Assembly (NCBI GenBank): GCA_963854835.1
Contig: OY978525.1
Location: 23,087,253-23,151,252, forward strand
Length of the DNA: 64,000 nt
Reading direction: 5' to 3'
Origin: Megamerina dolium
Lineage: Eukaryota; Arthropoda; Insecta; Diptera; Megamerinidae
Below the pieces are notes generated by a model. That model did not search any database. It saw only the letters and a program-made list of their open reading frames with translations, and was not told where the DNA came from. Shown piece by piece: positions 40,868 to 54,109 of this stretch; position 1 is the stretch's first letter; each line of letters opens with the position of its first letter. Made by a program: the position numbers and the translations under genes.

Positions 40868-41355
40868 TATATATGTATATATGTATATATATATCTTAGT
40901 CTTTTTAAATAAATTTTTGATTTAAATTTAAATGCAACATTTTTGGGACTAATCAATAAATACATAAATTTGATAAATAAGTTTATTATTAATAAATGTT
41001 TATAAATTCTTAGTTTCCCAGTTAATCTACGCCAAAAAGTTAATTATAATTTCATACATTATTTTTGACAAATCGCAATACATTATGAAAATACATTTCC
41101 TACAGGTTTTATTTAAATGTTTTTCAAACAACAATTCTTGTGGAATTATGGCATTTTGTTATGGAACTGCTAACTTATGCATGTATTAAGATGAAACATT
41201 TATGGTGGCTGTAAATTATCTACATACGTATATAACGAGTAAGCGTATTACATTAGGTTATAATTGGAAGGCACATAAATTTATAAAAAAAAATTTGCTT
41301 AGAACAAAGAGAATTTACTAACTTTTTCTTTTAAAATATAAAATATATAATATAT
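40061..41355. other. AT-rich intergenic stretch
   Basis: No gene. It holds a 70-100 bp (TA)n microsatellite at about 40789-40885. Other frames are AT-rich noise. Confidence 0.5.
40789..40885. repeat. (TA)n microsatellite
   Basis: A nearly pure AT dinucleotide tract with a few interruptions (TGTA, AAAT) at its ends. Confidence 0.95.
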
Positions 41356-41773
41356 TGTTACGTTTTTATTTTATGAACGTTTAATTCTACTCGAATAAAC
41401 CTTGTTCGATCACTGGATGCCGTCAATAATATTTTGTACAACTATATACAGCAACAATTTATTTAATCAGCTCTATTTACAATCAACTATTTACAATAAC
41501 TTTTTTAATGTACTTGCAACTTTTGCCTCTGATGCTGTATTAATGTTTGCGCGATCACTTTCGGAATTAAATTATTTGCATTTGTCAACAACTGACCCTA
41601 TTTATACTCTGTGGCAACACTCCAGGATCTTCCTTTATCGTAGTCGAGATTCATTTCTTTCTTTTTCGTTGTCTTGTTATGGTTATCGCCTATTTCTTTT
41701 TGTTGACATTAGTTTCGATGCTGCCATTATTCGTGCCGTAGTGATGAATAACCAACAATCTATACTCATTACA
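41356..41773 (-). mobile_element. Solo LTR of a Ty3/gypsy element
   Basis: This 418 bp sequence matches the LTR at 62185-62621 over its length by eye (shared TGTTACGTTTTTATT, GAACGTTTAATTCTA, CTTGTTCGATCACTGGAT and ACTATATACAGCAACAATTT). It starts TGTTACG and ends TACA, the inverted LTR ends, and is flanked by a perfect 4 bp duplication ATAT (41352-41355 and 41774-41777). It has no internal region, so it is a solo LTR from recombination between two LTRs. Orientation is the same as the element at the right edge. Confidence 0.85.
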
Positions 41774-41782
41774 ATATGTTTA

Positions 41783-42462
41783 AGGTAGTAGTCCGGTGTG
41801 ATGGTTTCAAAAAATCGATTGTTTTTACATTTTTCGGAAGAAAAACATCTTAAAAATATACTCTAAAAATTTCAGACCGAAATTTTGAATATTTTTAAAG
41901 TCATAGCTAAAATAAGAAAGCGCGCCGTAGTGTGTATGAATCTGTTGTCAAAACTTTAAACGCGTTTTTCTCAAAACCATGTTTTCGAAATTTCGGGGAA
42001 GCACTGACTCAAAACTATTCAATCGATTTGGCTAAAAATTTTACCCGTTATCCTAGACACACATATCTAAATACGTAACCTTTAACACATTTAATTTTTT
42101 AATAATAAACTATTTTATTTAAACAATTTATCAAGAAAAAAAATTAGATTTTGAGAGATTTTTTCACAAGTCTGCCATTTTTTTTATTTTTTTTTTATAT
42201 ATATTATAGGTTAGTTCATTAAAATAAAGTAAAGAATTTTTTATTTCAGATGACTTCGGAAGGCTGTGTGCTTCCCCGAACTGACGGACTCCACTCTTAA
42301 AAGCAAATTAATGTAAAATTAACTTTAAAAAATTTTTTTTTCTCTACTTGAAAACACCAATAAAAACATGTACAAATTTTAAAACGATTGCATTTTATTT
42401 TCTTGTTAAAAAAAATCATGAAAAAACGTTGAAATTTCGGTTCTCATACCGGACTACTACCT
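41783..42462. mobile_element. Nonautonomous DNA transposon (MITE), 680 bp
   Basis: The terminal inverted repeats read AGGTAGTAGTCCGGTGTGA at the left and the inverse of TCATACCGGACTACTACCT at the right, with one mismatch, flanked by TA on both sides (41781-41782 and 42463-42464). The interior is AT-rich and has no transposase. It sits 9 bp from the end of the solo LTR. TA duplication suggests a Tc1/mariner-type helper, unidentified. Confidence 0.8.
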
Positions 42463-42464
42463 TA

Positions 42465-43171
42465 TACAAACTGTTTACACAAGAGTTATGTTTTCGCATG
42501 TCAAATTACAGTAAAATCCAAATGCATTGTGTCCTGACTACAAATATCTCGACAATTCGTCTTCAAAATTCATTTAGTTATACCCAATTGACGCGATTTT
42601 CGCTGTTAGGTACTCAGACATTTCATATATTGCACCGAAAATATGAATCGACGAAAATTATAATCAAATATATGACCGAATTGTCGTCGGGCGAAATTCA
42701 CTTTTCGACTCAGTTGCGGTAAATTTAATATACTCTTGCGTAATGTAATTTTGACAACGATTATTCAATTACGATAACAACTTAATTGCATTTTAATTGC
42801 ATTTTTATGCTAATCGCACAGCCCCTTAATCTTGATTCTATAATCAATATTCAAAGTTTAGATAATCGTAATTTTTGAATCGAGTTACTTGACATATTTC
42901 TCATACGACATATTTTTATATTTATTTATTTTCAAATCGAAGGTCGTATTAAAAAAAAAACGGCCCTGTTTTTGAAATATTCGCATGTAATAATTTCATC
43001 GTAATATGGCAACACGCTTTGCCATTTTTTCTCATCTCAACTAAATATTAATCGTGTGTTGTGCTGATATTCGCAGAAAATTATCATATTTTTTCCTTTT
43101 ATAAATTCGGGTTAGAAACAAAGCACATTAATGAAGATATTGAGTTAAATATTTTGAAAATACGATTTAAT
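42465..43171 (+). promoter_or_regulatory. Upstream region and 5' UTR of the ZFC3H1-like gene
   Basis: AT-rich DNA before the start codon at 43172. An in-frame extension upstream to 43061 has no ATG of better context and is taken as 5' UTR. No core-promoter motif stands out. Confidence 0.35.
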
Positions 43172-46100
43172 ATGGGAATTTCATATGTGGAAGATAAAAT
43201 GAAGCAGCCAGAAAGTGTGGCATTAAGCACTAGTCCTACCTTGAGCAACAATGAACAGCATAAAAATGATACAGATGACCGTGAGGAAGGAGAAATTGTG
43301 GATGATTGCGAATATATTATATCCTCCGACGAGGAGCTTAATATGCGTAAACGTATTCAGGAATTGGAAGCGAAAAATGAAGAATTGGAACAAATTGAGA
43401 GGGTCTACGAAAGCACTGGCTATAGTAAGTAGACTATTGTATTGTTACTACCTGCTTGACAATATTATAATATACATATACACATTCTCTAGCTTAAGGA
43501 TATAATATGTATGTATATGTATGTAGATAAAGATTATTGCCTGTATACATATTTGATAGAGAATCCTTAGAATGGGTTTCACCCCAATTTACGTAGAGGC
43601 AAATTGTTCTATTCCATATTTGTCTTTTTGGTTTGTTTTAGAAGAAAATTTTGTTTGTTTATGTAATTGAATTTAGATTTATATGGACGAAATGATAATG
43701 CACCCGTTGATAGTCCTGCGCCTTCAATTGAAAATAGAAAATCACGCAAACTGCACATAGCTGATGTGGCGAGAATACCTACTGATGCTTCCTCAATATC
43801 ATCGGTGGAATTTCCAATGCCAAAGAAGCGAAAACGTCGTAAGAAGAAGAGTAAAAAGAATAAAGTTTATGTTGATTCACAACCCACAGTGGCACTGTCA
43901 CTATCACCACCATCAGAAGAAGAAGAATCGCCAAGAGAGCGTTACTATAACAGGCATCATCACCACTACCGTCATCGTCATCAGCATAAGTATAATGACC
44001 ATTATGACTATGATCGTACACGACGAGAATATACAAAATATCAAGAGGGTAAATATTACACAAGTCGTGACAGAGGCGTTAGCGTCGAACAAGACTTGGA
44101 AGTGATCTCTATAGACTCGTACGAAAGTTATGAGTATAACAGCAAAACACAATGCGCAATGTCCAGTTCCGAAGGAAGTGACCACTTTGCAGCTGAACGC
44201 AAATATGATGAGCATGTCTATGTGAGTCGTGAAAAGCTGCGTTTAGCTCTAGCACATAATACTACTAGTAGGAGAGAGAGTAAAAAAAGCTTGCAGGAGC
44301 GTTTGCATCGTGATACTGATATTGATATTGAAAACCGATCACCGTCACCATGTAATGAAGTGAGTGCCTCCAACGTTATGCAATCCATTGATAATGATGA
44401 TGTGATTAGCGATACTTCTGATTCGTTAGAGGAAAAAGAGTTGCGATTGATCGCTTTGAAATCTGCCTACATGCGCAAGCATCAAGCACGAAAGAAGCGT
44501 AATGCCGAAGTAGCATATTCGCCGACGGATTTTGATAATCTTTTTACTGGAACTCTGAGTAATGATGACGATATGGATATAGATGAGATGGATATTGAAA
44601 GTTTTCCAAATGATACATGTGACATTACATCACCAATTGCTTCGCCAAGACTATTGTTGAGTCCGCAGAATAATGCTAGCGACATTGATGTGGAAGATGA
44701 TAGTCGCAATGGCAGTATAATATTGACAGATGCGAATAGTGGCGACACAAAAGCAGTAGATATGGATATTGCGAATAGTGATAGCGATGAAGATGATGAC
44801 ACAACACAATTGCAAATCGAGCTAATACCTCTACCGAGTACTAATGATTTTACGCTCGCAAAGCAATATCCCAATTCTGCGACCTTGGAATATACAGTAC
44901 CTGTGCCATTCGACATACCACCACCATACGTGCCCAATATGCGTTTTGAGCATCCACCACCTCCATTGCCGCCTGGAATTATTAATATGAATTTGAACAT
45001 TTACGATGAAGCACCACCACCGCCACCTAATTTTTCATGTCAACTGCTGAATGATGATCATTCTAAAAAATCACCATCATTGTCGAAGAACGCGTTCGCA
45101 GAGGAAGAAGCCGAGGAAAAATTGGAGCAACCTCAGACAACGGATACTATACTATGTGATGGTAGTAATAGTGATAATTCAATACAGGAATGTTCACTGG
45201 ACTCGACAATAAATCGACATAGTAATGATAGTAATAATAACGAAGAGGAGGAAGAGGAAGCATTGCGTGCTCTACTTTTGGCAAAATTTCAATCGCCTAA
45301 ACAATCGAAAACAACCAAATCGACGGAAACAAACGTCGCTCCGTTAAAAGAACAAAATAAATGTGTCGAAGATCTTGACACGTTACGTTCACAATTGCTT
45401 ACAAGCATATCTTCGAAAAAGAGAGCGTCGTTGTCGAAACCAAAGATGCAACAACAACAACAACAGCCACAACCCACCGAATCAATACTCAAGGAAGCAG
45501 TACGACGCTTGAGGAATAAAACTCCCACATTACATTCTGATTGTTCGCAATCAAACACAGAATTGTCGTCGAATCGCAAAATTCAAGACGACGATGAACT
45601 CAGGCAATTTGAGGATGTTTCAAAAGTACGAGCAAATATTGCGGAAAAGACAATTTGTAAAATTAATGTAAAAAGTGTGGAAAAAATTAATAAGACGCAT
45701 TTGCCGTCACCGGACTTGGAAAAGCAATACAGTGAGCCATGCAAACTAACTTCAGTGCATTCTCATGTGATAAGCAATGAGGAAACTACTTTACAATCTG
45801 CAACTGAAGCAGCAACATCAATTAAAACGGAAACGACAATGTCCAATGCAAAGACATCAGAATATAATGGTGTAAATGAAGAAGAGGCAAATGCTATATT
45901 AAAAAATACTGCGGAAAGTGCAAAGAAACATTCAAATATAAATAGTGTAGCAATGAAAGTTGTAAAAAAACCAAATCATGGCAACAAGTTGAAACCGATA
46001 AAAGCCCATAAAGCCACAACAAAGGCAATAGTTGCGAATTCAAAGCCGATAATAAAACCGATTGCATCGAAAGTAACAAAATCCTCAAGTCTGAATAATG

Positions 46101-49100
46101 GTACTGCTGTTACAGCTTCTACAAGTAAAACAATTACTAATACTACATCAACAGCTACATCAAATATTTTAGTACGTGCCACAAGAAAAATTATCAATCA
46201 AAATAAAATTATCAATACATATGCACCACAGCCGAAGATCAAGCGTAAATCTCATAGTGAGAATGATGAAGCCAGTTCGTCACGTAAGAGATTAAAATCG
46301 ATCAATTCAAATGCATTGGGAACAACAGCTAAATCTGCATCTACAATAACATTGGGAACAGAATATGCAGCGACGAATTTAAAAACACCACCAACAATAA
46401 CAGCTGCTGCTGCTGCTGCAGAATTATCGGATGGAACTTCGACACCACGCTCAGCATCATCCAGCACACGTTTAATTACGTCGTCTGAACTGAGAAAACT
46501 TCAAGTGAAAAAATTAATTATAAGTTTGCGCAATTCTGATAATTCCGATGATGATTATGATGATGGATTAGATGATCGTAGCAATGAGCCAATTGAACAT
46601 TTGTCACGTACAATCACCAATGATTATTATGACAGAGCTGGCGATGGTGGCGCAATAGTTGATACGTCAATGAATGACAATTCATCGAAAAATGTTTGTT
46701 CCAAACCAATCATAAACGAATTCTTTGTAGAGAAGGTGAATAATTTTTTAAAGAATGCACGCTCAAAAGTTCAACAATCAACAACAACCGTCCAAACGAC
46801 TACCGATACTATTACTGATACTGTCGCTACAACCAAGGCGACAATAGTAACGACAGCATCTAAATCACTCTGTGCTTCCACCTCTTCAAAAACTGATAAC
46901 AACTATATGACACCAGTGGTTTGTATTACGTATTTAGGCATTTTCTGAATTTCACAATATTCGTTGTAGTTTTGTCCAATATACTGATTTGATTACGACC
47001 AAAAAGTGAAATTCAGAATACGCCATATTAAATATTATGTATTTACTATTATGAATTTGTATTATCATTGTGCATAGGCTGTACGTCATTTGCCAGCATC
47101 ATCGCAAGCAGAATATCGTCGTCTCGTACGTCGTATGTATATGTTGGAACAGCAGAAGCAGGTGAAAAATAACACAACGGCCATCACAGGTGCAGATGTG
47201 GCAAAAAATGTTGCAATATTTCCACAGTCAACTGCCGCCGAAACTGCAACAAAAGGTGCACAGAGTTCAAGCATCCCTCCTTCCACTGTACGTCCTACTA
47301 CTAGTACCAACAATACTCTTATTAAGCAAGTACTTCTTAAGAATACAAGTAGTAATACAACAAAAATACCAGCAATAGCACCTGTATCTCCTGTAACGGC
47401 GTGTGATAATGAGAATATCACCACAGCTGTCATGTCAACAACAACTACACAACAAGTGGCCACCAGCGAGAGTGGTGAAAATACTTTGAAAGCATATGAA
47501 AATGCATTTAATAAAACGAGGTGAAGTATCAATAAGTATATTTCATGCAAAAATGTTTAATAATTCTTCACCCCATTTCTTTTCACCTGTAGTACTGTGA
47601 TAATTTCTAGTTTGGAGAAATCCTTGAAGTTAGTTGAAAAAGTAAAAAGTTCCAAAATTGCAAAATTACGCCATGAACAACGTCTGAAAGAGCTACAAGC
47701 TGAAATGGCAGAAGTACAACGGAAATATGAATTGGAACAAAGTAGAATGTCAAAAATGTATGGAGAATTTTGTGATGCAAAGAAATTACGTACGCAACTA
47801 AATCAGAGACGTAATAATTTACATACAGCAGCAATAAAATTGGGAAAAACCATTGATGGCGATAAGTATAGGTATTTTTTTTTTTCGTTTGCTTTTTTTT
47901 TTTCTACCCAAATAAGTATATTGATGCAATTATTATTCAAATATGAGGACACGTATTGATAAATCATTTAAATTTTAAACATGGCGTCAATGTTTCAGAC
48001 TCTCACGTCATTCCTATGGGACATTTTGTATAGAAACTCAACGAAATTTCAAATTATCTATCGATTCAAATACATCATTCAATTAATAGTAATTTGCCAA
48101 TTTTCCTATTAGACATGTCCACAAATTTGAGTACAAGTGTTTTATTTTTTTTTGGTCCAATACAATTAATACGCAATAATTTAATATTTTTATTGTTTTT
48201 ACTTCCTACGCGTAGTCTGGATAATACTGCAAAGAAGCAAATAGCATGTTTGCGTAGTAAATTGGCAAAGGAAATTGATTTTGTAAATTCTATAAAATAT
48301 TGTGATATAAAAAATTGGAATTGTGAAATTTCTGATGGTGGTGAAAAGGAATCGAGTACACAACAACAACAACAACCGGCAGAAAGAGAAAATTCCGAAA
48401 AGCCTTTGTTTTCCGCAGCGGAAAATATGATGGCGGTAGCGAATACTTCTAGTGTGACAGCTAAGATTGGCACGAATGATACGAGTGCTACTGATGATGT
48501 CATTCCAATGATAATTAGTAATACAACTGAGGGTGATAAACAACCAAACTGCCATGATACAAATAATGTTTGCATAAAGGCCGAAGAAATAGTGTGTACT
48601 GAAGAATCAAAAAATCAAGAAGAAGTAGTAGAAGAAGAACCAATTGTTATTGATGATGATGTGCAGGCAGCGATGACTGAGTTGGAAAACGGATTTATAT
48701 CGAAACTGATAGATATAAAGGAGCAATGTGAACCGGAAGAAGACGTCCCGATGAAGAAGACTGATGTTCGAAATGAAGAAGTGCGTGCGTGTGTAATGTT
48801 GCCACTCCAATACTACTCATTTACATACATTTTGACTGATCAAATAATTGAGATAGATTTTAATTATCTTTATAAATTATTTATGTTTGTATGTATTTAA
48901 AATAACATGAACATGTTGAGTTTATTTTAGGCTAAGCATGAGGAAAGCTGTAATGTGATACAATTGCCGGAGACCACAGATGCAGTGCATGAATCGCAGC
49001 GAATTGACAGCGATGTGGTGATGTTAGAACAACCGGATGTTGATGAGCAGCCGAAGAAAGGGCTATGCGAATATATTTCACCATTGGATCATTTAAAAAA

Positions 49101-49520
49101 TAATTTAAGGTGCGTCTACACGTATGTTTGATATCGACATACAGATATATAGAAAGATAAAGAGAGAGAGAGAGAGAGAGAAGTATGTGTGTACTTTTTC
49201 TATTAAAATATACATATAATATTTATTTAATTTGCTCTAACACTGTCATCGAGAGTACTCCTCTCGCAAAAGAATGTGAAAAAAAGAACCAAAACACCAA
49301 CCAACCAACCAACCAACATCTCTCTCGCACATATTTTTCCCGTTACAGTAATTTGGATCCGAATGGTATTATTTGTCCCTATGCACTGATGGGTAAATGT
49401 GAAGATCAGGATTGCGGTTATATACATTTTGATGACACCAAAGAAGATGACACAACTGGAATTGATGACACATCAGCGATGGGTGCTGTCACTACACAGA
49501 CTGACAACGCAGTAAAATAA
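43172..49520 (+). CDS. Zfc3h1: ZFC3H1-like nuclear RNA surveillance protein
   Basis: Seven exons: 43172-43424, 43677-46918, 47078-47520, 47593-47871, 48216-48780, 48931-49109 and 49349-49520. All phases agree, giving 1710 residues. The N-terminus has the acidic REEGEIVDD motif typical of ZFC3H1, then a short coiled coil (RKRIQELEAKNEELEQIERV). A large low-complexity exon 2 is basic near its start (KKRKRRKKKSKKNK) and has a proline-rich patch (PPPLPP, APPPPP). A coiled coil lies at about 1318-1390. The C-terminal zinc finger is C1663-x7-C1671-x4-C1676-x3-H1680 (ICPYALMGKCEDQDCGYIHF). Family role: human ZFC3H1 links MTR4 and the nuclear exosome to polyadenylated RNA decay (PAXT). The human TPR-like C-terminal extension is absent here. 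The exon 5 donor is uncertain (48780 or 48792, four residues' difference). Confidence 0.85.
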
Positions 49521-51018
49521 AAGGGCACTAAATCAGTAGATGGGGTGATCATTGACGCGTCAAATTTTGCTTGTTATACTGGTAAAGTTTTCATTTTAAA
49601 CGTTGCCATATTGTGATGATAAAGCTGCGCATGTGTGCACGCTTTTCCGCACAACTTTTTCAAGTTTTTTGGGTAAGTTGAAAATACTCCATTGAAACTA
49701 ATGATTAAATATTGAAGTGGTGAAGTGAAGGTGTGTTGTATGCTGATATTGGTGAAAATAGAAAACAAAAGTAATAAGACAGATGAAGAAGAAGAAGTTT
49801 TCTAAATGTGATTATTTAAATGAAAATATCTATATATGCATATGCGTATATATAAACATACCTATAATGAATTCCAAAGTTGATGAGTTGGGCGTTGTTC
49901 ATAGTTGTTCATTTTTCAATTTCTTTTCTTTTTTTTTATGTGCCTTTAAGCGTACATTTCATAATTATTTTAATTATTATCTATACATATGTTATTTTAT
50001 TTCTATAATTATTGTCAATTTCAATTTACTTTATTATACTCTTAATTTACATTATACAAATACACTATACACAGTGTGAAATAAGCATTTTTCTACACTA
50101 AATATTCATTGGCTAGTAGCATGTAATTGTATATATATACTAAATATGGTCGAAAGAGAGAAATATTACCGTGCTAAGTATCGTGCTACTATAATTCCAA
50201 ACTTATGATGATTTTGGCCTGCTTCCGGCGATATTTGGATGCATGAGATTGTGGTGAAATACTCTACTTTGTATTATACCATGACTAGAAGTTTGACCAC
50301 ACAGGTTTATGGTGAAAGTTAAATGCACACACACACACACATATATTTATATATATATAAATTCATTTTCTTATCCTTAACAAATTCCTTGGCTCCTATT
50401 TCCGTTTCTTTTTTGTATTTCATTTATATGCATTGTTATATTATTATCCTCTATATGATTAATTATATATTTGTCTTTTTATTCTATTTTTTTATTTTTT
50501 TATTTATGCCTTGAGATTATTGTACGCGTCGTTATTTCACAACTACCTACATACTACTACTAGTACTTCAAAAGTTAAAAAAAAAAGCGAAAATGTTATT
50601 TAAAAAAATATTTCTTAGTGATGATTATACAATACCTACAATCATACATATGCTCCCTTCTCATCTATCGTATTATTAAGATATAATTTATAATTTTATG
50701 TTAAGTAAAAATACATATATGAAAAAGAATTAGGAAAATAAAAATATATCAAATAAATAAATACAAAAAAATAAAAAAAAAATTTATACAAACAATTGAA
50801 TTGTTTTATTTAATTCGATTAATAGGGAGGGGAAAATTATAATTTATTTCGATGGCAAAATGATCTATGATCTAAAATCTTGGAAAGATTTGTAGAAATA
50901 TATGAATCCTAATATGTCGGACTTAAAATTGAATCTAATAAACTAAACTAGCTTATTGCCAGAAAGTCTATATGAGCAAATACAAACAAATTAATAATTA
51001 AATTAAATTAATCATATA
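49521..51018. other. Zfc3h1 3' UTR and intergenic AT-rich DNA
   Basis: No gene. Several AATAAA signals occur; the cluster near 50735-50765 is a late candidate. The frames 49783-50079 and 50323-50514 are AT-rich and hydrophobic without support. Confidence 0.45.
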
Positions 51019-52199
51019 AAGGGTTATCCATTTCGCGGTTTCGACATCTGTCAAACTGAGTTGTTAAAACAATTTCTTTCTTTTTCAGTTCAAAGTCTGA
51101 CATTTGCGAAAATGGATCGCTTAACTATCGCACAACGCATTAAAATTGTAAAAACCTACTACAAAAATGGTGATTCTGCCACAGCCACATATCGTGCTTT
51201 AAGAGGAGATTATGGTTTACATAATCGTCCAACTACGCAAGCAATTGGCAAAATTGTGAAGAAATATGAAGAGACTGGATCGGTTACAGATATTGTAAGG
51301 CCTGTGCATCATCGTTTCGCTCGTACCACCGAAAATATCGCTGCTGTAAGTGAAAATGTTGCCGAAGACCCGAAAGTGTCGATTCCTCGTCGTTCTCAGG
51401 AATTAGGACTGTCTTACGGCACATTATGGCGTATTTTGCATTTGGATCTACACCTACATCCATATAAAATCCAGCTCACACAACAACTGAAGCCAGCTGA
51501 CCATTCACAACGTCGTAGATACGTTGAATTCTTCAGCGACGAAGCACATTTCTCACTCGGTGGGTATGTTAACAAACAAAATTGTCGTATTTGGGGTTCT
51601 GAGAATCCTCAAGTAATTGAAGAGAGGCCACTACATCCACAAAAAGTCACTGCTTGGTGCGCTCTTTGGTCCGGAGGTGTGATTGGACCTTACTTCTTCA
51701 AAAACGACGATGGAACGACTGTCACCGTCAATTCGGAGCGTTATGGTCATATAATAACAGACTTTTTTTTGCCTGCTATTGAAGAATACGACTTAGAGAA
51801 TATGTGGTTTCAACAAGACGGTGCCACATGCCACACAATTCGAGCGAATATGGCTTTATTGCAAGAGATATCAAGTGGCCACCAAGATCATTTTTTTTTG
51901 TGGGGCTACGCGAAAGACTGTGTTTATGCAGATAAACCTTTAACTCTTAAGCACCTAAAAACCAACATTCGTCCGTTATGGCTGAGATACCGCTCAATAT
52001 GTGTCAAAAAGTGGTCGAAAATTACCTTAAAAGAATCGATGCTTGCAACAATTCGCGTGGTGGTCATTTAAATGATGTAGTATTTCACACATAATGTCAA
52101 CGTTCAAACTTTATAATAAAAAAGAAATATCATGATAAAAAATATTTTATATGTGTTTTATTTACATTTACTTTTGAAACCGCAAAATGGATAACCCTT
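51019..52199 (+). mobile_element. Decayed mariner-type (IS630-Tc1-mariner) transposon
   Basis: Terminal inverted repeats AAGGGTTATCCATTTCGCGG (left) and its near-perfect inverse at the right end (ending GGATAACCCTT) are flanked by TA at 51017-51018 and 52200-52201. Length is 1181 bp. It contains one transposase gene with internal deletions. Confidence 0.9.
51112..52071 (+). pseudogene. Mariner-type transposase with internal deletions
   Basis: The frame stays open for 320 codons from the ATG (MDRLTIAQRIKIVKTYYKNG) but is missing conserved blocks. About 20 codons appear lost between RRRYVE and FFSDEAHFSLGG. Near 51875-51900 the WPPRS motif is readable only in another frame, and the segment that should contain the third catalytic residue is lost before FFLWGYAKD. 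The first (FFSDEAHF) and second (WFQQDGATCH) catalytic motifs survive. The helix-turn-helix head is intact. It resembles the DDxD branch of mariner relatives; the exact subfamily cannot be set because the third motif is deleted. Confidence 0.8.
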
Positions 52200-52201
52200 T
52201 A

Positions 52202-53009
52202 TAATGAAATAGTAATACTAATTTTGACGGAATCCATCTATGGGAAATAAAATTTTAAAATCTATGGGAATGTGATGCAAACACCCAAATAGAAAATTAA
52301 CAACGTACGCAGAATTAAATACTAAGAGTCGCCAACTTAACCGATATTATAGATAATTTTTGCAATACAATATTTCCATGCTTGACAGAAGATTTTAATC
52401 ATTTTTATTATTATTTAACCATAAAAATAAAGGGGTTTAATGTATGACCGTCCCCATTAGTTTTCTCTGCTCACATTTTTCCGGCACATGCACCATCTAC
52501 TTATGTGGAGCCTGGTTGTAGATGAACGACAAAGAGAGCTCCGTCTCAGGACTATGCTGACGAGATCGTCTTATGGAGATGTACTTGTTTTATGAAAAAA
52601 TTTTTATTTGAATATTTCACTTTTTAAAAATTTTTTTCTTTAAAAATTATTGTCTCCTTGTTCTGGCTACAATAATGACATGCAAGAGATTGGCGAGAAA
52701 AAAACTTGGGCAGCAAACCCAGTATTTTATACTGGATGTATACTGTGATTTTCCGCCCAATCGCGACATATGGAGCTATTGCATGGCATAATAGAACAGT
52801 CCAACAACAGTGCTAGAAGTAGTCTTGAATTTAAACCCGTTGCACATGATTGTACGGACGATAGTAGAAGCAACCTCAATAGGGATGGTAGGAGATAAAG
52901 GAATGACCGGAATGCTAAAAGGCTATTGGACCTAGGGAACCTATGCAAAAACTCTTTACTTGATCTTCCACAGGGCAAGACAAGTAAGGGATTTAATTTC
53001 GAGACGCGT
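52202..53009. other. Noncoding stretch, probably repeat debris
   Basis: No gene is supported. Short GC-richer patches (52490-52580, 52740-52980) have frames without a recognised domain and sit next to retroelement fragments. Confidence 0.35.
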
Positions 53010-53399
53010 TTTGCGATAATCTTACTTATGTGACCATTACAACCGAAAATCGATTTAGGCTGAATCTAGCATGATCCGCCAGCCAGCTCTTTCCTTCGCT
53101 AGTTGGCGCCATTTAGAAATTCCAAGCTCTGGCAAGTTCTCCAGTACTTGATCTTTCTATCGGAGGTTAGGTCTTCCTTTTCTGCTTCGTCCACCAGCGT
53201 GTTCCAAATATAAAACCTTCTTAGCCGGAGCATGTTGTTCTATTCGCTCGACATGACCTAGCCAGCGGAGCCTTATTCGATACTCGCCACCAACGCAAAT
53301 AGGTCCAAAGATCTTGCGTAGAACTTTTCTCTCAAAAATTCCGATCATTCTCTCATATGAGGTGGAAATTGTCCAAGCGCCATATGTAAGGACAGGCAT
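53010..53399 (-). pseudogene. Non-LTR retrotransposon fragment (C-terminal part of reverse transcriptase ORF)
   Basis: The minus-strand frame reads MPVLTYGAWTIST, then RIRLRWLGHVERI, then GGRSRKGRPNLR, and after a frame change about WRQLAKERAGWR. The LRWLGHVER and GRP-x-W...W-x-LA-x-(D/E)R-x-x-WR sequence is typical of the C-terminal end of LINE reverse transcriptase proteins. The catalytic domain is absent, so it is a truncated relic. Confidence 0.75.
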
Positions 53400-53439
53400 G
53401 ATGTAGAGTGTGGTTTTCGCTGCTCGAGAGTTGGCCCGA

Positions 53440-53600
53440 GAGTCTGGGACTCTCTGCAGAAACTAAATCAGCTAGAGAAGAACAACAAAATCAGTCTCTG
53501 GACACATAAGAATTTGGGGTATTGAACTAGCTGACGGCCTGGCCAGAAATGGAGGCCCTATGACAATGATAGTGCTAATTACCAGGTCAGATGCCCTCGT
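53440..53600 (+). pseudogene. Non-LTR retrotransposon RNase H fragment
   Basis: The plus strand reads LQKLNQLEKNNKISL, then HKNLG and, after a one-base frame change, GIELADGLARNGG. This is the HKxxxGNExADxLAR end motif of the RNase H domain found in I/LOA-like LINEs. It is opposite in strand to the neighbouring reverse transcriptase relic, so two separate insertions meet here. Confidence 0.7.
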
Positions 53601-54109
53601 GCGTTCAAATCAAAGCAGCTGATTTCTCTGGTTGCCATCGAAAATACGAGTTTCATGTCACAGTTGTTTCTCAGGCAACTCAAACAAGATGAGCTGACAT
53701 CGATATTTGGGGCATACAAATAATAACCTCTAACTAACTAAATACTAACTACTCTACTACTTAACTACTAACTACTCTTGACCGTCTCCACGAAATTTAT
53801 AATTATATGAGGTTTTCACGCTTCGATCCCTGGAGTTGCCCTTGGACGGTTCACATATCTAACCTCCCCATTTAAATTTATTTTCACATCATTTTGCCGG
53901 AATATACTTTCAATAAAAATATTTTTGTAAGAACAAAACCCTCTCAACACTTCCAGGGTGCCCCTAAAGATGTAAAATATATGACCCAACCCATTTTTTT
54001 TTTCAGCATAACAGTTTTTCCAAACATACTTACAGGGATCGCCATGTCTGCCAACATCTTCTAGCTACCCAATAACATAGGGCGTAGAGTTTTGCTACAA
54101 TTCGTTTAC

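Noticed and set aside
43779..44215. Antisense frames within Zfc3h1 exon 2
   Set aside because: They are shadows of a long coding exon with low-complexity codons.
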